A stretch of DNA of 64,000 bases from Haloferax denitrificans ATCC 35960 (lineage in GTDB: Archaea > Halobacteriota > Halobacteria > Halobacteriales > Haloferacaceae). Position numbers and translations under genes: made by a program. Below the pieces are notes generated by a model. That model saw nothing but the letters and a program-made list of their open reading frames with translations. It was not told the origin of the DNA and did no database searches. Position 1 is the stretch's first letter. The number at the start of each line of letters is the position of its first letter. Of the stretch, positions 40,014 to 48,624 are shown piece by piece. The stretch lies in assembly GCF_000337795.1 (NCBI RefSeq), contig NZ_AOLP01000012.1:62001-126000 (forward strand). The letters are read 5' to 3'.

Positions 40014-42434
40014 TTAGTCGTCCGCGACGGCGGTCGCGGCCGGCGTCTCCGGTTCCGGGCGCGCTTCGACTTGCTCGGACGCCGGCGTCCACGTCAGTGC
40101 TTCCTCGTAGTGGAACGCGCGGTGGTCCTGCGTCGGGTCGACGACCGTCAGCGAGAGCCAGTCGTTGTCGAGCAGTTCGGTCAGTTCCGCGTGGTCGGCC
40201 AGCACGTCGGTGACGCGGTCGACCGGCGCGTGGATAATCGTCGAGAGGCGGAGCGGCTGGTGGTACGGCCTGTCGTCGGCGGCCATCAGCGACTGGAGCG
40301 GGAGGCCGGTCATCAGGTCGCCGCCGTTGCCCTGATAGACGCCGACGTTGCCGACGGGGTTTTGGGTCACCTTCGACCCGCTCCCGTAGACGGCGTTGTC
40401 GACCGTCGAGAAGTAGTACTGCGCGTTAATCCACTGGGTGACGACCATCGGCCCCGTGAGAATCGCTTCGAGCGCGTCGCCGTCGGGGTCCGTCGAGTGG
40501 TCGTAGGAGTGGAGGAACGCGCGCCCGTCGAGGTCGAGGTCGCTCGTCAGTTCGCGCGGGCCGATGACGAAGCCGGCGTTGCCGGCCAGCCCCCACTCGG
40601 GGCGCGTCTCGGCCCAGTCGGCGGCGCGGCGCTCCGCCTCGCCGACGGCCGCAGAGCCGTCTGCGCCCGTCCGTTCGGCGGCCGCGTGCTCGCGGGCGAC
40701 CGCGAGGTCCGCGCGCAACTGGTCGAGGTCCTCGGCGTGGCTCTCGGGCACGTCGCCGTCGTACAGTTCGATTTCGTCGGTCGTCGTGTTGTGCTGGCCG
40801 GCGACGAACACCGTGTCCTCGGGGATGTCGAACCCGCGGTCGCGGAGTTCCGCCTTGACCGTCTCGTCGTTGCAGATAGCCGCGAGGACGCGGGCGTTCG
40901 GGCCGCCGGGGTTACCGGCGCAGGCCCCGCAGTCCAGACTCGAATCGTAGGGGTTGTTCGCCGTCTCGCTGGCGTGGCCGGCGAACACGACGAGCCGGCC
41001 GAACTCCTCCCAGCCCATCAGCCCGAAGGCGTTCGCGGCGTACTCGACTTTCTCCTCGTCGGTCAGCCCCACCGGGAGGTCGCCGGCGTAGGAGTGCTGG
41101 TGGTGGACGACTTGGTCGCAGAACTCGTGGTTGTCGGGGACCGCGTCGTCGGCGGTTCCGAGCAGGTCGGCGACGCGGCCGGGGACGAGCGTGCGGGCCG
41201 CGAGGGCCACCCCGTAGCCGCTCCCCGCGCTCTCGACGAAGCCGAAGGCGGTCGCGGGGTTGGTCTTCAGCGCCTCGATGGCCTCGCCCGCCGCCTCGCG
41301 GAGGCGCGACCAGCGGTCGTGGGTCGCCTCGGCCTCGCCGCCGGTCGGCACCTCGGAGACGCGGTGTTCCGGGTCGACAATCGGGGGGCAGGCGTCGACC
41401 GCCACCTCGGCGTCGTACCCGCGGTACTCCATCGGGACGCCGAAGAAGCCGGCGTAGCCGTGGGTCTCGTAGTCGCCGGTGTCCTCGATGTGCCGGCGGA
41501 TGACCTCCGAGCGCGTGTCGATACAGAAGACCAGTTGCGCGTCCGGGCGACCCGCGGTGTCTCCGTTTTCGAGCGCCTCGCTCTCGGCGGCGACGCGGTC
41601 GACCACCTCGTCGCGGTAGCTCGCCTCCCACGCGGTCAGGAACGCCTCGGCGAGTTCGTCGGCCGCCTCGGCCTCGTCGCTCTTCGACCCGGTCGACGGC
41701 GCGATGTCGACGCCGAACGCGTCGAGGAGCGCGAGGCGGGCCGCGAGGTAGCCGACGAGCGAAATCGGGTACGCGGACTGCCACTCGCCGCCGTCGGCGG
41801 CGCGTTGCTTGATGAAGCCGGTCCAGCCGGGGAGCGCGGCGAGTTGCTCTTCGAATATCGGCACCCACTGGCTCTCGGGGTACGACGCTACCGCGGCCTC
41901 GATGGCCTCGACCGGCGACTCGGGCAGGTCGGCGACGAGACCGTCGTCGGGAATCCGGCCGTCGTGAGGGGCCATCGACCGGAAGGCGCTGTAGAAGCCG
42001 TCCTCGCGGTCCGGCATCGGCCAGTGGGCTTGGCCCTCGTCGAGGAACGCCGACAGCCACTTCGTCAGCACGCGGTCGACCCGCGCGGCGTCCGCGTCGG
42101 CGTCGGTCTCGGCGTCCGCGCCCGCGGACTCGTCGCCGGCGGCCATGCGCTCAAGCAGGGCCTCGGGGTCGCCCTCGTAGCCGCGCTCGGCCAGTTCCGC
42201 GTCGAGCACCGCGGGGTCGATTTGGCCCCCTTCGAGGGCCGCTTCGAACGTCTCGGGGGTCGGGTAGCCGCGGCCGCCGACGAGGTCCGCGGCCTGCGTG
42301 ACCGCCTCGCTGAACGGCATATCTTCGAACCCCGAAAGCGGGTTGGCCGTCACGAACGAGTGGACCGGCCAGACCGAGCCGACGGTGGTCGCGGCTTTGT
42401 CGATGCTGTCTTCGATGCTGTGTTCAGTACTCAT
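40014..42434 (-). CDS. dabA: Inorganic carbon uptake protein DabA (DUF2309)
   Basis: An 806-residue cytoplasmic, carbonic-anhydrase-like subunit of the DAB system, which hydrates CO2 to bicarbonate using energy from its membrane partner. The zinc-site residues are readable: C304 and D306 in VFCIDTRSEVIRRHIE, and H487 and C502 in VFAGHASETANNP and SSLDCGACAGNPGG; the His-to-Cys spacing of 15 equals that of bacterial DabA. The start overlaps the end of dabB by 11 bases. The N-terminus (DKAATTVGSVWPVHSFVTAN, PLSGFEDMPF) is typical. Confidence 0.92.
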   Translation of the reverse strand: MSTEHSIEDSIDKAATTVGSVWPVHSFVTANPLSGFEDMPFSEAVTQAADLVGGRGYPTPETFEAALEGGQIDPAVLDAELAERGYEGDPEALLERMAAGDESAGADAETDADADAARVDRVLTKWLSAFLDEGQAHWPMPDREDGFYSAFRSMAPHDGRIPDDGLVADLPESPVEAIEAAVASYPESQWVPIFEEQLAALPGWTGFIKQRAADGGEWQSAYPISLVGYLAARLALLDAFGVDIAPSTGSKSDEAEAADELAEAFLTAWEASYRDEVVDRVAAESEALENGDTAGRPDAQLVFCIDTRSEVIRRHIEDTGDYETHGYAGFFGVPMEYRGYDAEVAVDACPPIVDPEHRVSEVPTGGEAEATHDRWSRLREAAGEAIEALKTNPATAFGFVESAGSGYGVALAARTLVPGRVADLLGTADDAVPDNHEFCDQVVHHQHSYAGDLPVGLTDEEKVEYAANAFGLMGWEEFGRLVVFAGHASETANNPYDSSLDCGACAGNPGGPNARVLAAICNDETVKAELRDRGFDIPEDTVFVAGQHNTTTDEIELYDGDVPESHAEDLDQLRADLAVAREHAAAERTGADGSAAVGEAERRAADWAETRPEWGLAGNAGFVIGPRELTSDLDLDGRAFLHSYDHSTDPDGDALEAILTGPMVVTQWINAQYYFSTVDNAVYGSGSKVTQNPVGNVGVYQGNGGDLMTGLPLQSLMAADDRPYHQPLRLSTIIHAPVDRVTDVLADHAELTELLDNDWLSLTVVDPTQDHRAFHYEEALTWTPASEQVEARPEPETPAATAVADD

Positions 42435-43908
42435 TGTAGTCCTCCGTGGCGGTCAGCATGGTGCTGGACGCGGGTTGGCTCGCGTTCAACAGCGCGACGT
42501 AGAGGCGGCGACTCCGCTCGTGGACGCCGAGTTCTATCGCGACGTAGACGACGAGGAAGACGCCGGCGACGAGCGCGTGGAACGCGCTCAGTTCGGCGGG
42601 TGCCTCGACGACCGGCAGTCCGGACAGCACGCTCGAAATCCCCTGATAGACGAGGGCGTACACGGCGATGGCGGGGAGAAAAACGAGCGGGACCGCGCCG
42701 TAGCGGACCGTCGAGGGGAGCGCGGCGCGCGCGACGACGTTGCGGGCCGCGTGGAGCGTGGTGAGCACGACGAACGCCACGAGCAGGAGCCCGCTGTCGA
42801 GGTGCGTGCCCTTCCCGGTGAGCGCCGCGAACAGCGCGCCGCCGGCCAGTCCGGTCGCCACGATGACCGCGGAACCAACGGCCCCGGTCTCGTGGTCCTC
42901 GTGATCGGTCGGGGCGGTCCGTTCGACCGCGCCGCCCGCGCTGAGGAAGTGGTACGCCTTGTAGAAGCCGTGCAGGATGAGGTGGGTAATCGCGGCTCCG
43001 AAGAAGCCGAGGCCGGCCTGCATAATCATGAATCCCATCTGCCCGATGGTCGAACAGCCGAGCTCGCTCTTGACGTCCGACTGGACGTTCTTGAGCAGTT
43101 TTCCGACGAGGGCGCTCGTCGCGCCGACCGCCACGATACCGAGCATGAGCGTGGCGTCGAGGGTCACGACCGGGGCGAACCGGAGCAGGAGGATGCCGCC
43201 GGCGTTGACGAACCCGGCGTGCATCAGCGCCGAGGCGGGCGTCGGCGCGGTCATCGACGAGAGGAGCCAGCCGTGGAACGGGACGAGCGCGGACTGAATC
43301 ATCGCCGCGAGCACGAGCGCGACGACGGCGACGAGCCACGCCGGGCCGCCGAGTCCGTCGGCGTTCGCGGCGACGCCCGAGACCGTCGTCGCGTCGGTCG
43401 CCCACCACAGCGCCGCGAGGGCGGCCCCGAGGAACGCGCTACTGGCGAGGAAGTACCTGCGGGCGACGCTCGCGGCGGCCTGCGCCTGCGGCCAGCCGTC
43501 GACGACGCCGATGAGGTTCGCCATCGCGAGTCCCATCGCGAGCCAGAACAGCCAGAACAGCGCGAGGTGGTCGGCCGCGACGAGGCCCATCACGGCCACC
43601 GTGAAGCCGAACACGGTCGCGAAGAACTCCGTCTCGTGGGCGGAACCGGCCATGTAGCGGCGCGAGTAGCTGTGGACGATGCCGCTGAAGAACGTCACGA
43701 CAACCCACAGAAGCACGGTCAGGCCGTCGACGGCGACGACGCCGGGGACCTCCCACGCGCCCCCGAGTCGGACTCGGGCGAAGAGCACGGCGACGCTCGC
43801 GGCGAACAGCGTCCACACGAGCCGCGTTAGTGCGACGGGCGCGAGCGGCGAGTCCGCCGCCGCGTCCGGGAGTGCTCCGACCGTCGGGTTCGAGCTGTGT
43901 CCTGACAT
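42424..43908 (-). CDS. dabB: DabB, NuoL-like proton-conducting partner of DabA
   Basis: A 494-residue membrane protein of the complex I proton-channel family (proton-conducting transporter), about thirteen hydrophobic segments. Key signatures: HSYSRRYMAG, LFWLFWLAMGLAMANLIGV, SALVPFHGWLLSSMTAPTPA and SALMHAGFVNAGGILLLRFA, with the conserved Lys/His regions KLLKNVQSDVKSELGCST and HLILHGFYKAYHFLSAG. Proteins this short paired with DUF2309 are DabB rather than a NADH dehydrogenase subunit; no other nuo/mrp genes are nearby. It couples ion flow to DabA. First gene of the pair; an Lrp gene precedes it on the same strand. Confidence 0.9.
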   Translation of the reverse strand: MSGHSSNPTVGALPDAAADSPLAPVALTRLVWTLFAASVAVLFARVRLGGAWEVPGVVAVDGLTVLLWVVVTFFSGIVHSYSRRYMAGSAHETEFFATVFGFTVAVMGLVAADHLALFWLFWLAMGLAMANLIGVVDGWPQAQAAASVARRYFLASSAFLGAALAALWWATDATTVSGVAANADGLGGPAWLVAVVALVLAAMIQSALVPFHGWLLSSMTAPTPASALMHAGFVNAGGILLLRFAPVVTLDATLMLGIVAVGATSALVGKLLKNVQSDVKSELGCSTIGQMGFMIMQAGLGFFGAAITHLILHGFYKAYHFLSAGGAVERTAPTDHEDHETGAVGSAVIVATGLAGGALFAALTGKGTHLDSGLLLVAFVVLTTLHAARNVVARAALPSTVRYGAVPLVFLPAIAVYALVYQGISSVLSGLPVVEAPAELSAFHALVAGVFLVVYVAIELGVHERSRRLYVALLNASQPASSTMLTATEDYNEY

Positions 43909-44303
43909 CGTTCGATTCGTCGTTGACCAGTTCGGTCACCGGGACGGCATCCCGGTCGGATACTGGTCGTCCTTACGCCCATCCGAGAACAGATTGTCTA
44001 TTAAATCTATCTACATTCACAAAACGTTCGCAAATTAGCCATTATAGAACATTATAGTCTCGCGGCATCGGGGCGGTGTCGACTCTCGACTCTCAGAGTC
44101 GATTCCGCGTAGAACAGCTCGTTCGCGGCCTGATACCCGGTGAATCGACGCGAGCGAACGAATCGGGTGCGCCGGCCCGGCGGCTGTCGCCCCGCCGCGG
44201 CGACCGGCGACCGCGGTCGCTCGCCTGTCTCGGTGCCCGATTCGTGAACGCTCCGTTCGTCTCGTGAACGCTCCGTTCGTCGATGAATATCGCGCGCGCC
44301 CGG
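43909..44303. promoter_or_regulatory. Region upstream of dabB with AT-rich promoter and tandem repeat
   Basis: 395 bases without a gene. AGATTTAATAG on the minus strand (about 44014-44004) is a TATA-like candidate for dabB with a leader near 70 bases. ATTATAG occurs twice with a 10-base period (44041-44047, 44051-44057), one helical turn, a possible regulator site. 44242-44261 and 44262-44281 are a perfect tandem duplication of a 20-base unit near the end of the Lrp gene. Confidence 0.5.
44242..44281. repeat. Perfect 20-bp tandem duplication
   Basis: TCGTGAACGCTCCGTTCGTC twice in a row, 22 bases beyond the Lrp stop. Within each unit GAACG and CGTTC form a short inverted repeat, so the copies can form hairpins and may act as a terminator or binding site. 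Confidence 0.85.
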
Positions 44304-44789
44304 TCAGGAGTCGTTCTCGGCGTGCCGCTCGGAATCGAACTTGCCGAACGGCGTCGTCTCGTGCGTGCGGACGAGGACTTCGTCGGCGACGGTGACGCCC
44401 ATGTCGAGAAGCTCCTGCGCGATGGACGTGATGTCGTCGTCCGTCTCGCAGACGGCGGTCACGAGGAGGTTCTGTTCGCCGGTGACCAGTTCCTGGACCG
44501 CCACGACGCCGTCCATCTCCAGAATCTCGGGGACGAGTTCGCCCCGCTTGGGAATCGAGGCGGTGCAGTACAGCAACATCCGGAGCGGATAGCCCGACTT
44601 CTGATAGTCGACGCTCGCGCTGTAGCCTTTGACCACGCCCTCGGATTCGAGCCGTTGGATGCGCTTGCGAACGGTGCTGTCCGAGGTTCCCGTTCGCTTT
44701 GCGATGTCCCCGGACGACATGTTCCGGGCGTCCTCCTGGAGTGCGTACAGAATCGCCCTGTCCACGTCGTCGATGTCCTCGCGGGCCAT
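44304..44789 (-). CDS. lrp: Lrp/AsnC-family transcription regulator
   Basis: A 161-residue regulator. The helix-turn-helix is at residues about 8-50 (DRAILYALQEDARNMSSGDI, TSDSTVRKRIQRLESEGVVK) and the C-terminal RAM ligand-binding domain at about 70-150 (RMLLYCTASIPKRGELVPEI, VQELVTGEQNLLVTAVCETD). It lies upstream of dabB on the same strand, with 395 bases between. Lrp-type proteins in haloarchaea respond to amino acids or central metabolites; regulation of dabBA is possible but not shown. Confidence 0.92.
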   Translation of the reverse strand: MAREDIDDVDRAILYALQEDARNMSSGDIAKRTGTSDSTVRKRIQRLESEGVVKGYSASVDYQKSGYPLRMLLYCTASIPKRGELVPEILEMDGVVAVQELVTGEQNLLVTAVCETDDDITSIAQELLDMGVTVADEVLVRTHETTPFGKFDSERHAENDS

Positions 44790-44867
44790 ACCACTACCTC
44801 CGCGAGGAGCACACTTTAGCCTTTGATATCGCGCGGACGCCCTCTCGCGTCTCGACCTCGGCGGTAG

Positions 44868-44875
44868 ATTTATTA
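44868..44875 (+). promoter_or_regulatory. TATA-like box of the 34-residue microprotein gene
   Basis: ATTTATTA, centred 27 bases before the ATG at 44899. This is the distance expected for a leaderless haloarchaeal transcript and supports the small gene as real. Confidence 0.6.
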
Positions 44876-44898
44876 CCCAAACGATAGAATTAGTTACT

Positions 44899-45003
44899 AT
44901 GATTGTTGTAAAGGATAACGCCGATACGTCTCACGCTCACGAGCAGTCCGTTCGCCGCACGGCCACCTTCGCCGACATGGCCGCCGCGATGCGTCAGTTC
45001 TGA
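44899..45003 (+). CDS. 34-residue leaderless microprotein
   Basis: ATG at 44899, TGA at 45001-45003. The product starts MIVVKDNADTSHAHEQSVRR and ends TATFADMAAAMRQF. It is too short for usual gene finders. Support: the TATA-like element at the exact leaderless distance, the codon pattern with third-position G/C in the second half, and the position between the divergent Lrp gene and EF-1A. The sequence shows no signal, membrane helix or metal motif. A coding role is probable but not proven. Confidence 0.6.
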   Translation: MIVVKDNADTSHAHEQSVRRTATFADMAAAMRQF

Positions 45004-45214
45004 CCCGTCGTCTCTCGCTTCGATTCCCCGCTCGACTCTCGCTCGGTTCGCCCGACGGCGTCGCAACGTGACGGCGTTCCTGAGTTTTCGCGTTTCCTGA
45101 TAACCCGTTTCCGCGACCCGTCTGAGCCGGCGCGAGACGCGCTTCGCCCCGGGAAAACGGATTTACCTTTGGGTGTCATATTTTACCAAACTGGGCGACA
45201 CCGCCCTGATACCC

Positions 45215-46477
45215 ATGGCAGACAAACCACACCAGAACCTGGCCATCATCGGACACGTCGACCACGGGAAGTCCACCCTCGTCGGCCGGCTTCTGTTCGA
45301 GACAGGTAGCGTCCCGGAACACATCATCGAACAGCACCGCGAGGAGGCGGCGTCCAAGGGGAAGTCGGGCTTCGAGTTCGCCTACGTCATGGACAACCTC
45401 GCCGAGGAGCGCGAGCGCGGCGTCACCATCGACATCGCCCACCAGCGCTTCGACACGGACAAGTACTACTTCACCATCGTCGACACGCCCGGTCACCGCG
45501 ACTTCGTCAAGAACATGATTACGGGCGCGTCGCAGGCCGACCACGCGATTCTCGTCGTCGCCGCCGACGACGGCGTCGCGCCGCAGACCCGCGAGCACGT
45601 CTTCCTCGCCCGAACCCTCGGCATCGAGGAACTCATCATCGCGGTCAACAAGATGGACGTCGTCGACTACAGCGAGGACTCCTACAAGCAGGTCAAAGAG
45701 GAGGTCCAACAGCTCCTGAACCAGGTACGGTTCAACTCCGACGACGCCGGCTTCATCCCCATCTCGGCGTTCGAGGGCGACAACATCGCCGAGCCCTCGG
45801 AGAACATGCCGTGGTTCGACGGGCCGACCGTCCTAGAGGCCCTGAACAACCTCCCCGAGCCGTCGCCGCCGACCGACGCCCCGCTTCGCGTCCCGATTCA
45901 GGACGTGTACACCATCTCCGGCATCGGGACGGTCCCGGTCGGCCGCGTCGAGACGGGCATCCTCAAAACCGGCGACAACGTCCGGTTCATGCCCTCTGAC
46001 GCCGGCGGCGAGGTGAAGACCATCGAGATGCACCACGAGGAGGTCCCGGAGGCCGGCCCCGGCGACAACGTCGGCTTCAACGTCCGCGGCGTCGGCAAAG
46101 ACGACATCCGCCGCGGCGACGTCTGCGGCCCGGCCGACGACCCGCCGTCGGTCGCCAAGACGTTCAAGGCGCAGATCGTCGTGATGCAACACCCCTCGGT
46201 CATCACCGCCGGCTACACGCCGGTCATCCACGCGCACACGGCGCAGGTGGCCTGCACGTTCGAGTCCATCGACCAGAAGCTCGACCCCGCGTCGGGTGAG
46301 GTCGCAGAGGAGAACCCGGACTTCATCAAGGCCGGCGACGCCGCCGTCGTCACGCTCCGGCCGCAGAAGCCGCTCAGCATCGAACCGTCGTCAGAAATCG
46401 CCGAACTCGGGAGCTTCGCCATCCGCGACATGGGACAGACCATCGCGGCCGGCAAAGTGCTCGAAGTCAACGAGTAG
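45215..46477 (+). CDS. tef1a: Translation elongation factor EF-1 alpha
   Basis: A 420-residue GTPase that delivers aminoacyl-tRNA to the ribosome. G1 is GHVDHGKST at residues 13-21, switch [18 protein letters not shown]4 NKMD, and domain 2 [19 protein letters not shown]; domain 3 ends [20 protein letters not shown]. The frame is open 14 codons upstream, but ATG at 45215 gives the family start [14 protein letters not shown]. Here it stands alone, not beside rps10 as usual for the main haloarchaeal copy, so a second copy in the genome is possible. Confidence 0.95.
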   Translation: MADKPHQNLAIIGHVDHGKSTLVGRLLFETGSVPEHIIEQHREEAASKGKSGFEFAYVMDNLAEERERGVTIDIAHQRFDTDKYYFTIVDTPGHRDFVKNMITGASQADHAILVVAADDGVAPQTREHVFLARTLGIEELIIAVNKMDVVDYSEDSYKQVKEEVQQLLNQVRFNSDDAGFIPISAFEGDNIAEPSENMPWFDGPTVLEALNNLPEPSPPTDAPLRVPIQDVYTISGIGTVPVGRVETGILKTGDNVRFMPSDAGGEVKTIEMHHEEVPEAGPGDNVGFNVRGVGKDDIRRGDVCGPADDPPSVAKTFKAQIVVMQHPSVITAGYTPVIHAHTAQVACTFESIDQKLDPASGEVAEENPDFIKAGDAAVVTLRPQKPLSIEPSSEIAELGSFAIRDMGQTIAAGKVLEVNE

Positions 46478-46597
46478 CGCCCGGTCCCGACCTCGGATTT
46501 TTTCGCGTCACCGCCGCGACAGCGACAGCGTCGCCCACGCGGACGGTCGGTGACCGATCGGTCACAAACGGCGCGCGAGCGTTCGTCGCGTCCGGCG

Positions 46598-46849
46598 TCA
46601 CTCGTCAGCGCCGGGGTAGAGCGCCGACACCTGCCAGACGTTCGCGCGGACGCCGGCCCTGACGATGTCCATCCGCACGCGGTCGCCGGCGTGGTGGTTC
46701 GCGAGGTAGTCGCGGAAGTTGCTGTTCTCGTAGGAGGTGACGTGGTACGTCGAGCCGTTGTCGCCGCGGAGCGTCGCCGCACCGTGGTCGTTAACCTCGT
46801 TTACGATTGTAAATGTATTCGGACTATTTCTGGACGCTGTCTCGGACAT
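46598..46849 (-). CDS. Small haloarchaeal protein, function unknown
   Basis: An 83-residue acidic protein: MSETASRNSPNTFTIVNEVN, then HGAATLRGDNGSTYHVTSYE and HHAGDRVRMDIVRAGVRANV, ending SALYPGADE. It looks like a single beta-barrel (OB- or SH3-like) domain; similar short proteins occur in many haloarchaea and lack a known role. A TATA-like TTTTATG on the minus strand about 28 bases upstream suggests a leaderless transcript. It converges with the EF-1A gene. Confidence 0.75.
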   Translation of the reverse strand: MSETASRNSPNTFTIVNEVNDHGAATLRGDNGSTYHVTSYENSNFRDYLANHHAGDRVRMDIVRAGVRANVWQVSALYPGADE

Positions 46850-47187
46850 ACACGACTATACGTTAATTAGGCACATAAAACCCGCCACTGCGTTTAGTAA
46901 ATCATTATAAACTATTCCATGATTGTCGCTCGGACGAGACTGTCCGCTCGCCGTCTGTCGGTTCTCCGAGAATGGCCCGCGTCCGGTGGTCGATTCGGCG
47001 GGCCGTGCGCCGGCTGTTGGGTCGTGACCGACGTGGGACGTGACGCGACACGGCCGCGCTGTCGAGCGCGGGCGGGTCGTCGAAACGAACTGTGTCGCGT
47101 AAGTACGGCTTCTCGAATCGGGGACGGGGCGCAGTCAACCTAGGGAGTAGAGCTAGTTAACCGAATGGCTTGATATATCCGGTCTCA
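46850..47187. other. Intergenic region between small protein and RimK-type gene
   Basis: 338 bases. ATTATAAAC near 46904 and GATATATCC near 47172 are AT-rich islands that could be promoters on either strand. A 74-codon plus-strand frame at 46919 has odd composition and is not supported as a gene. Confidence 0.4.
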
Positions 47188-48480
47188 TTAGTCACCCGCG
47201 TCGCCGCGGACCCCGCGACGAACGTCGACGTAGTAGTCGCGGAGCACGTTCCGACCGATTCGAAGCGGCGTCTCCGGTCCCATCTCCTCGTCGAGCACCG
47301 CGGTCACGGTCCGCCGCTCGCCCGCGAGTTCGACCACGATGTCCACCCGCGGGGGCGCGCCGTCTTCGACCGCGGCCGACGGCTCGGTGCCGAGGTCCGC
47401 CGCCAAGTCGGGAGCGATTCGAGTCACCGACGCCGCGGTGTCGATGCGGGCGAGCACCTCTTTCGACCCGCTGATTCCGGTGACGGTCACGCGCTCGGCG
47501 TGGCCGACGACCGGAACCCGCTCGTCGCGGACCCGCGAGGGAGCGTCCGCGGGCGGCGTTCCGTCGAGGTCGCGACCGAGGCGCTCGACGAGCGCCGAGT
47601 CGGCGCGCCCGCCGGCCCGCTCGATTGCGAGGCCGGCGATGGCCGCCGCGGGCGACCGGCCGGTGGCGCGGAACAGCCCGCGGAACCCCGCCGTCGGGTT
47701 GACTTCGAGGACGACCCAGCCGTCGTCGCTCTCGATGAGGTCGACGCCGGCGTAGTCGAGACCGAGCGTCCGCGTCGCCCGGAGCGCCGACCCCGCGGCC
47801 CCCTGCGGGAGGTCCTCGGACGCGTCCTCCACGTCGCCGCCGAGGGCGACGTTAGTCCGCCAGTCGCCCGCCGGGGCGTAGCGGTACATCGCGCCGACGA
47901 CCTCGTCGTCGACGACGTAGATTCGGAGGTCGCGGTGGCGCTCGCCCGCGTCGACGTACTGCTGGACGAACGCCCGGCGGCCGTCGACGGTCGCCGAGAC
48001 GGCCCGGTCGTGGTCGACCAGCCACGTCCCCCCGCCGTTGGTCCCGATTGCGGTCTTGTAGACGACCGGCGTCCCGAACCCGTCGCGCGCGGCGTTCAAC
48101 TTGGCGTCCGCCGTCGCCATGTACGTGTGTGGCACCGGGACGCCCGCGGCGGCCAGCCTGCTCGACGTCGCGTGTTTGTGGACGGCCACGAGGACGCTCC
48201 GCGGGTCGTTGAGCACGGGCCGAACCGCGGCGTAGCAACTGGCGATAGAGAGGTCTTCGAGCGGGCTCGTCGATTTCGACAGCAGGAGTCGGTTGACCAC
48301 CACGTCGACGTCGGGGTCCAGCGCGACGCCCGCCCGCGACACGTCGATGCCGACCGCCTCCTCGTGGAGCCAGACGGCCTCGTGACCGAGCGCCGTGACC
48401 GCGTTGCTGATGGCTTTCGTCTCCCTGCTGTCGTGGAACCCCAGAATCCCCACCGTGACCGTCTGTGCATCCCCACCCAT
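47188..48480 (-). CDS. RimK-type ATP-grasp ligase fused to a retropepsin-like domain
   Basis: A 430-residue protein of two parts. Residues about 5-290 are RimK-like: N-terminal domain TVGILGFHDSRETKAISNAV, then ATP-grasp motifs LVAVHKHATSSRLAAAGVPV, VVYKTAIGTNGGGTWLV, AFVQQYVDAGERHRDLRIYV and YAGVDLIESDDGWVVLEVNP. RimK ligases add glutamate to proteins or small molecules. Residues about 325-425 resemble the PF05618/RimB aspartic-protease-like fold: ARIDTAASVTRIAPDLAADL (Asp347) and ETPLRIGRNVLRDYYVDVRR. In bacteria these are separate proteins of one operon. The usual DTG is DTA here. A single gene with no operon partner. Confidence 0.85.
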   Translation of the reverse strand: MGGDAQTVTVGILGFHDSRETKAISNAVTALGHEAVWLHEEAVGIDVSRAGVALDPDVDVVVNRLLLSKSTSPLEDLSIASCYAAVRPVLNDPRSVLVAVHKHATSSRLAAAGVPVPHTYMATADAKLNAARDGFGTPVVYKTAIGTNGGGTWLVDHDRAVSATVDGRRAFVQQYVDAGERHRDLRIYVVDDEVVGAMYRYAPAGDWRTNVALGGDVEDASEDLPQGAAGSALRATRTLGLDYAGVDLIESDDGWVVLEVNPTAGFRGLFRATGRSPAAAIAGLAIERAGGRADSALVERLGRDLDGTPPADAPSRVRDERVPVVGHAERVTVTGISGSKEVLARIDTAASVTRIAPDLAADLGTEPSAAVEDGAPPRVDIVVELAGERRTVTAVLDEEMGPETPLRIGRNVLRDYYVDVRRGVRGDAGD

Positions 48481-48593
48481 GGGTGAGCTACGCGTCCCGG
48501 TCGTATCAGCGCATCGCGAGGACTCGGAAAACGAGACTGTGCGGCCGCGCGACGCGTCGCGGGCGAGGGGACCCCGGTGAGACTCCCTCGAAA

Positions 48594-48600
48594 TTTATAA
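48594..48600 (+). promoter_or_regulatory. TATA box of the NYN-domain gene
   Basis: TTTATAA centred 28 bases before the ATG at 48625, consistent with a leaderless transcript and with that start. Confidence 0.6.
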
Positions 48601-48624
48601 ACCCGAAACCGGGTGAGGTGGTGT

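Noticed and set aside
39927-42764. 945-codon plus-strand frame opposite dabA
   Set aside because: DabA on the other strand shows the full zinc site and family motifs; the antisense product has none.
46919-47143. 74-codon plus-strand frame between the small protein and RimK-type gene
   Set aside because: The nearest TATA-like element is only about 10 bases before the ATG, too close, and the sequence is Arg/Cys-rich without a family pattern.
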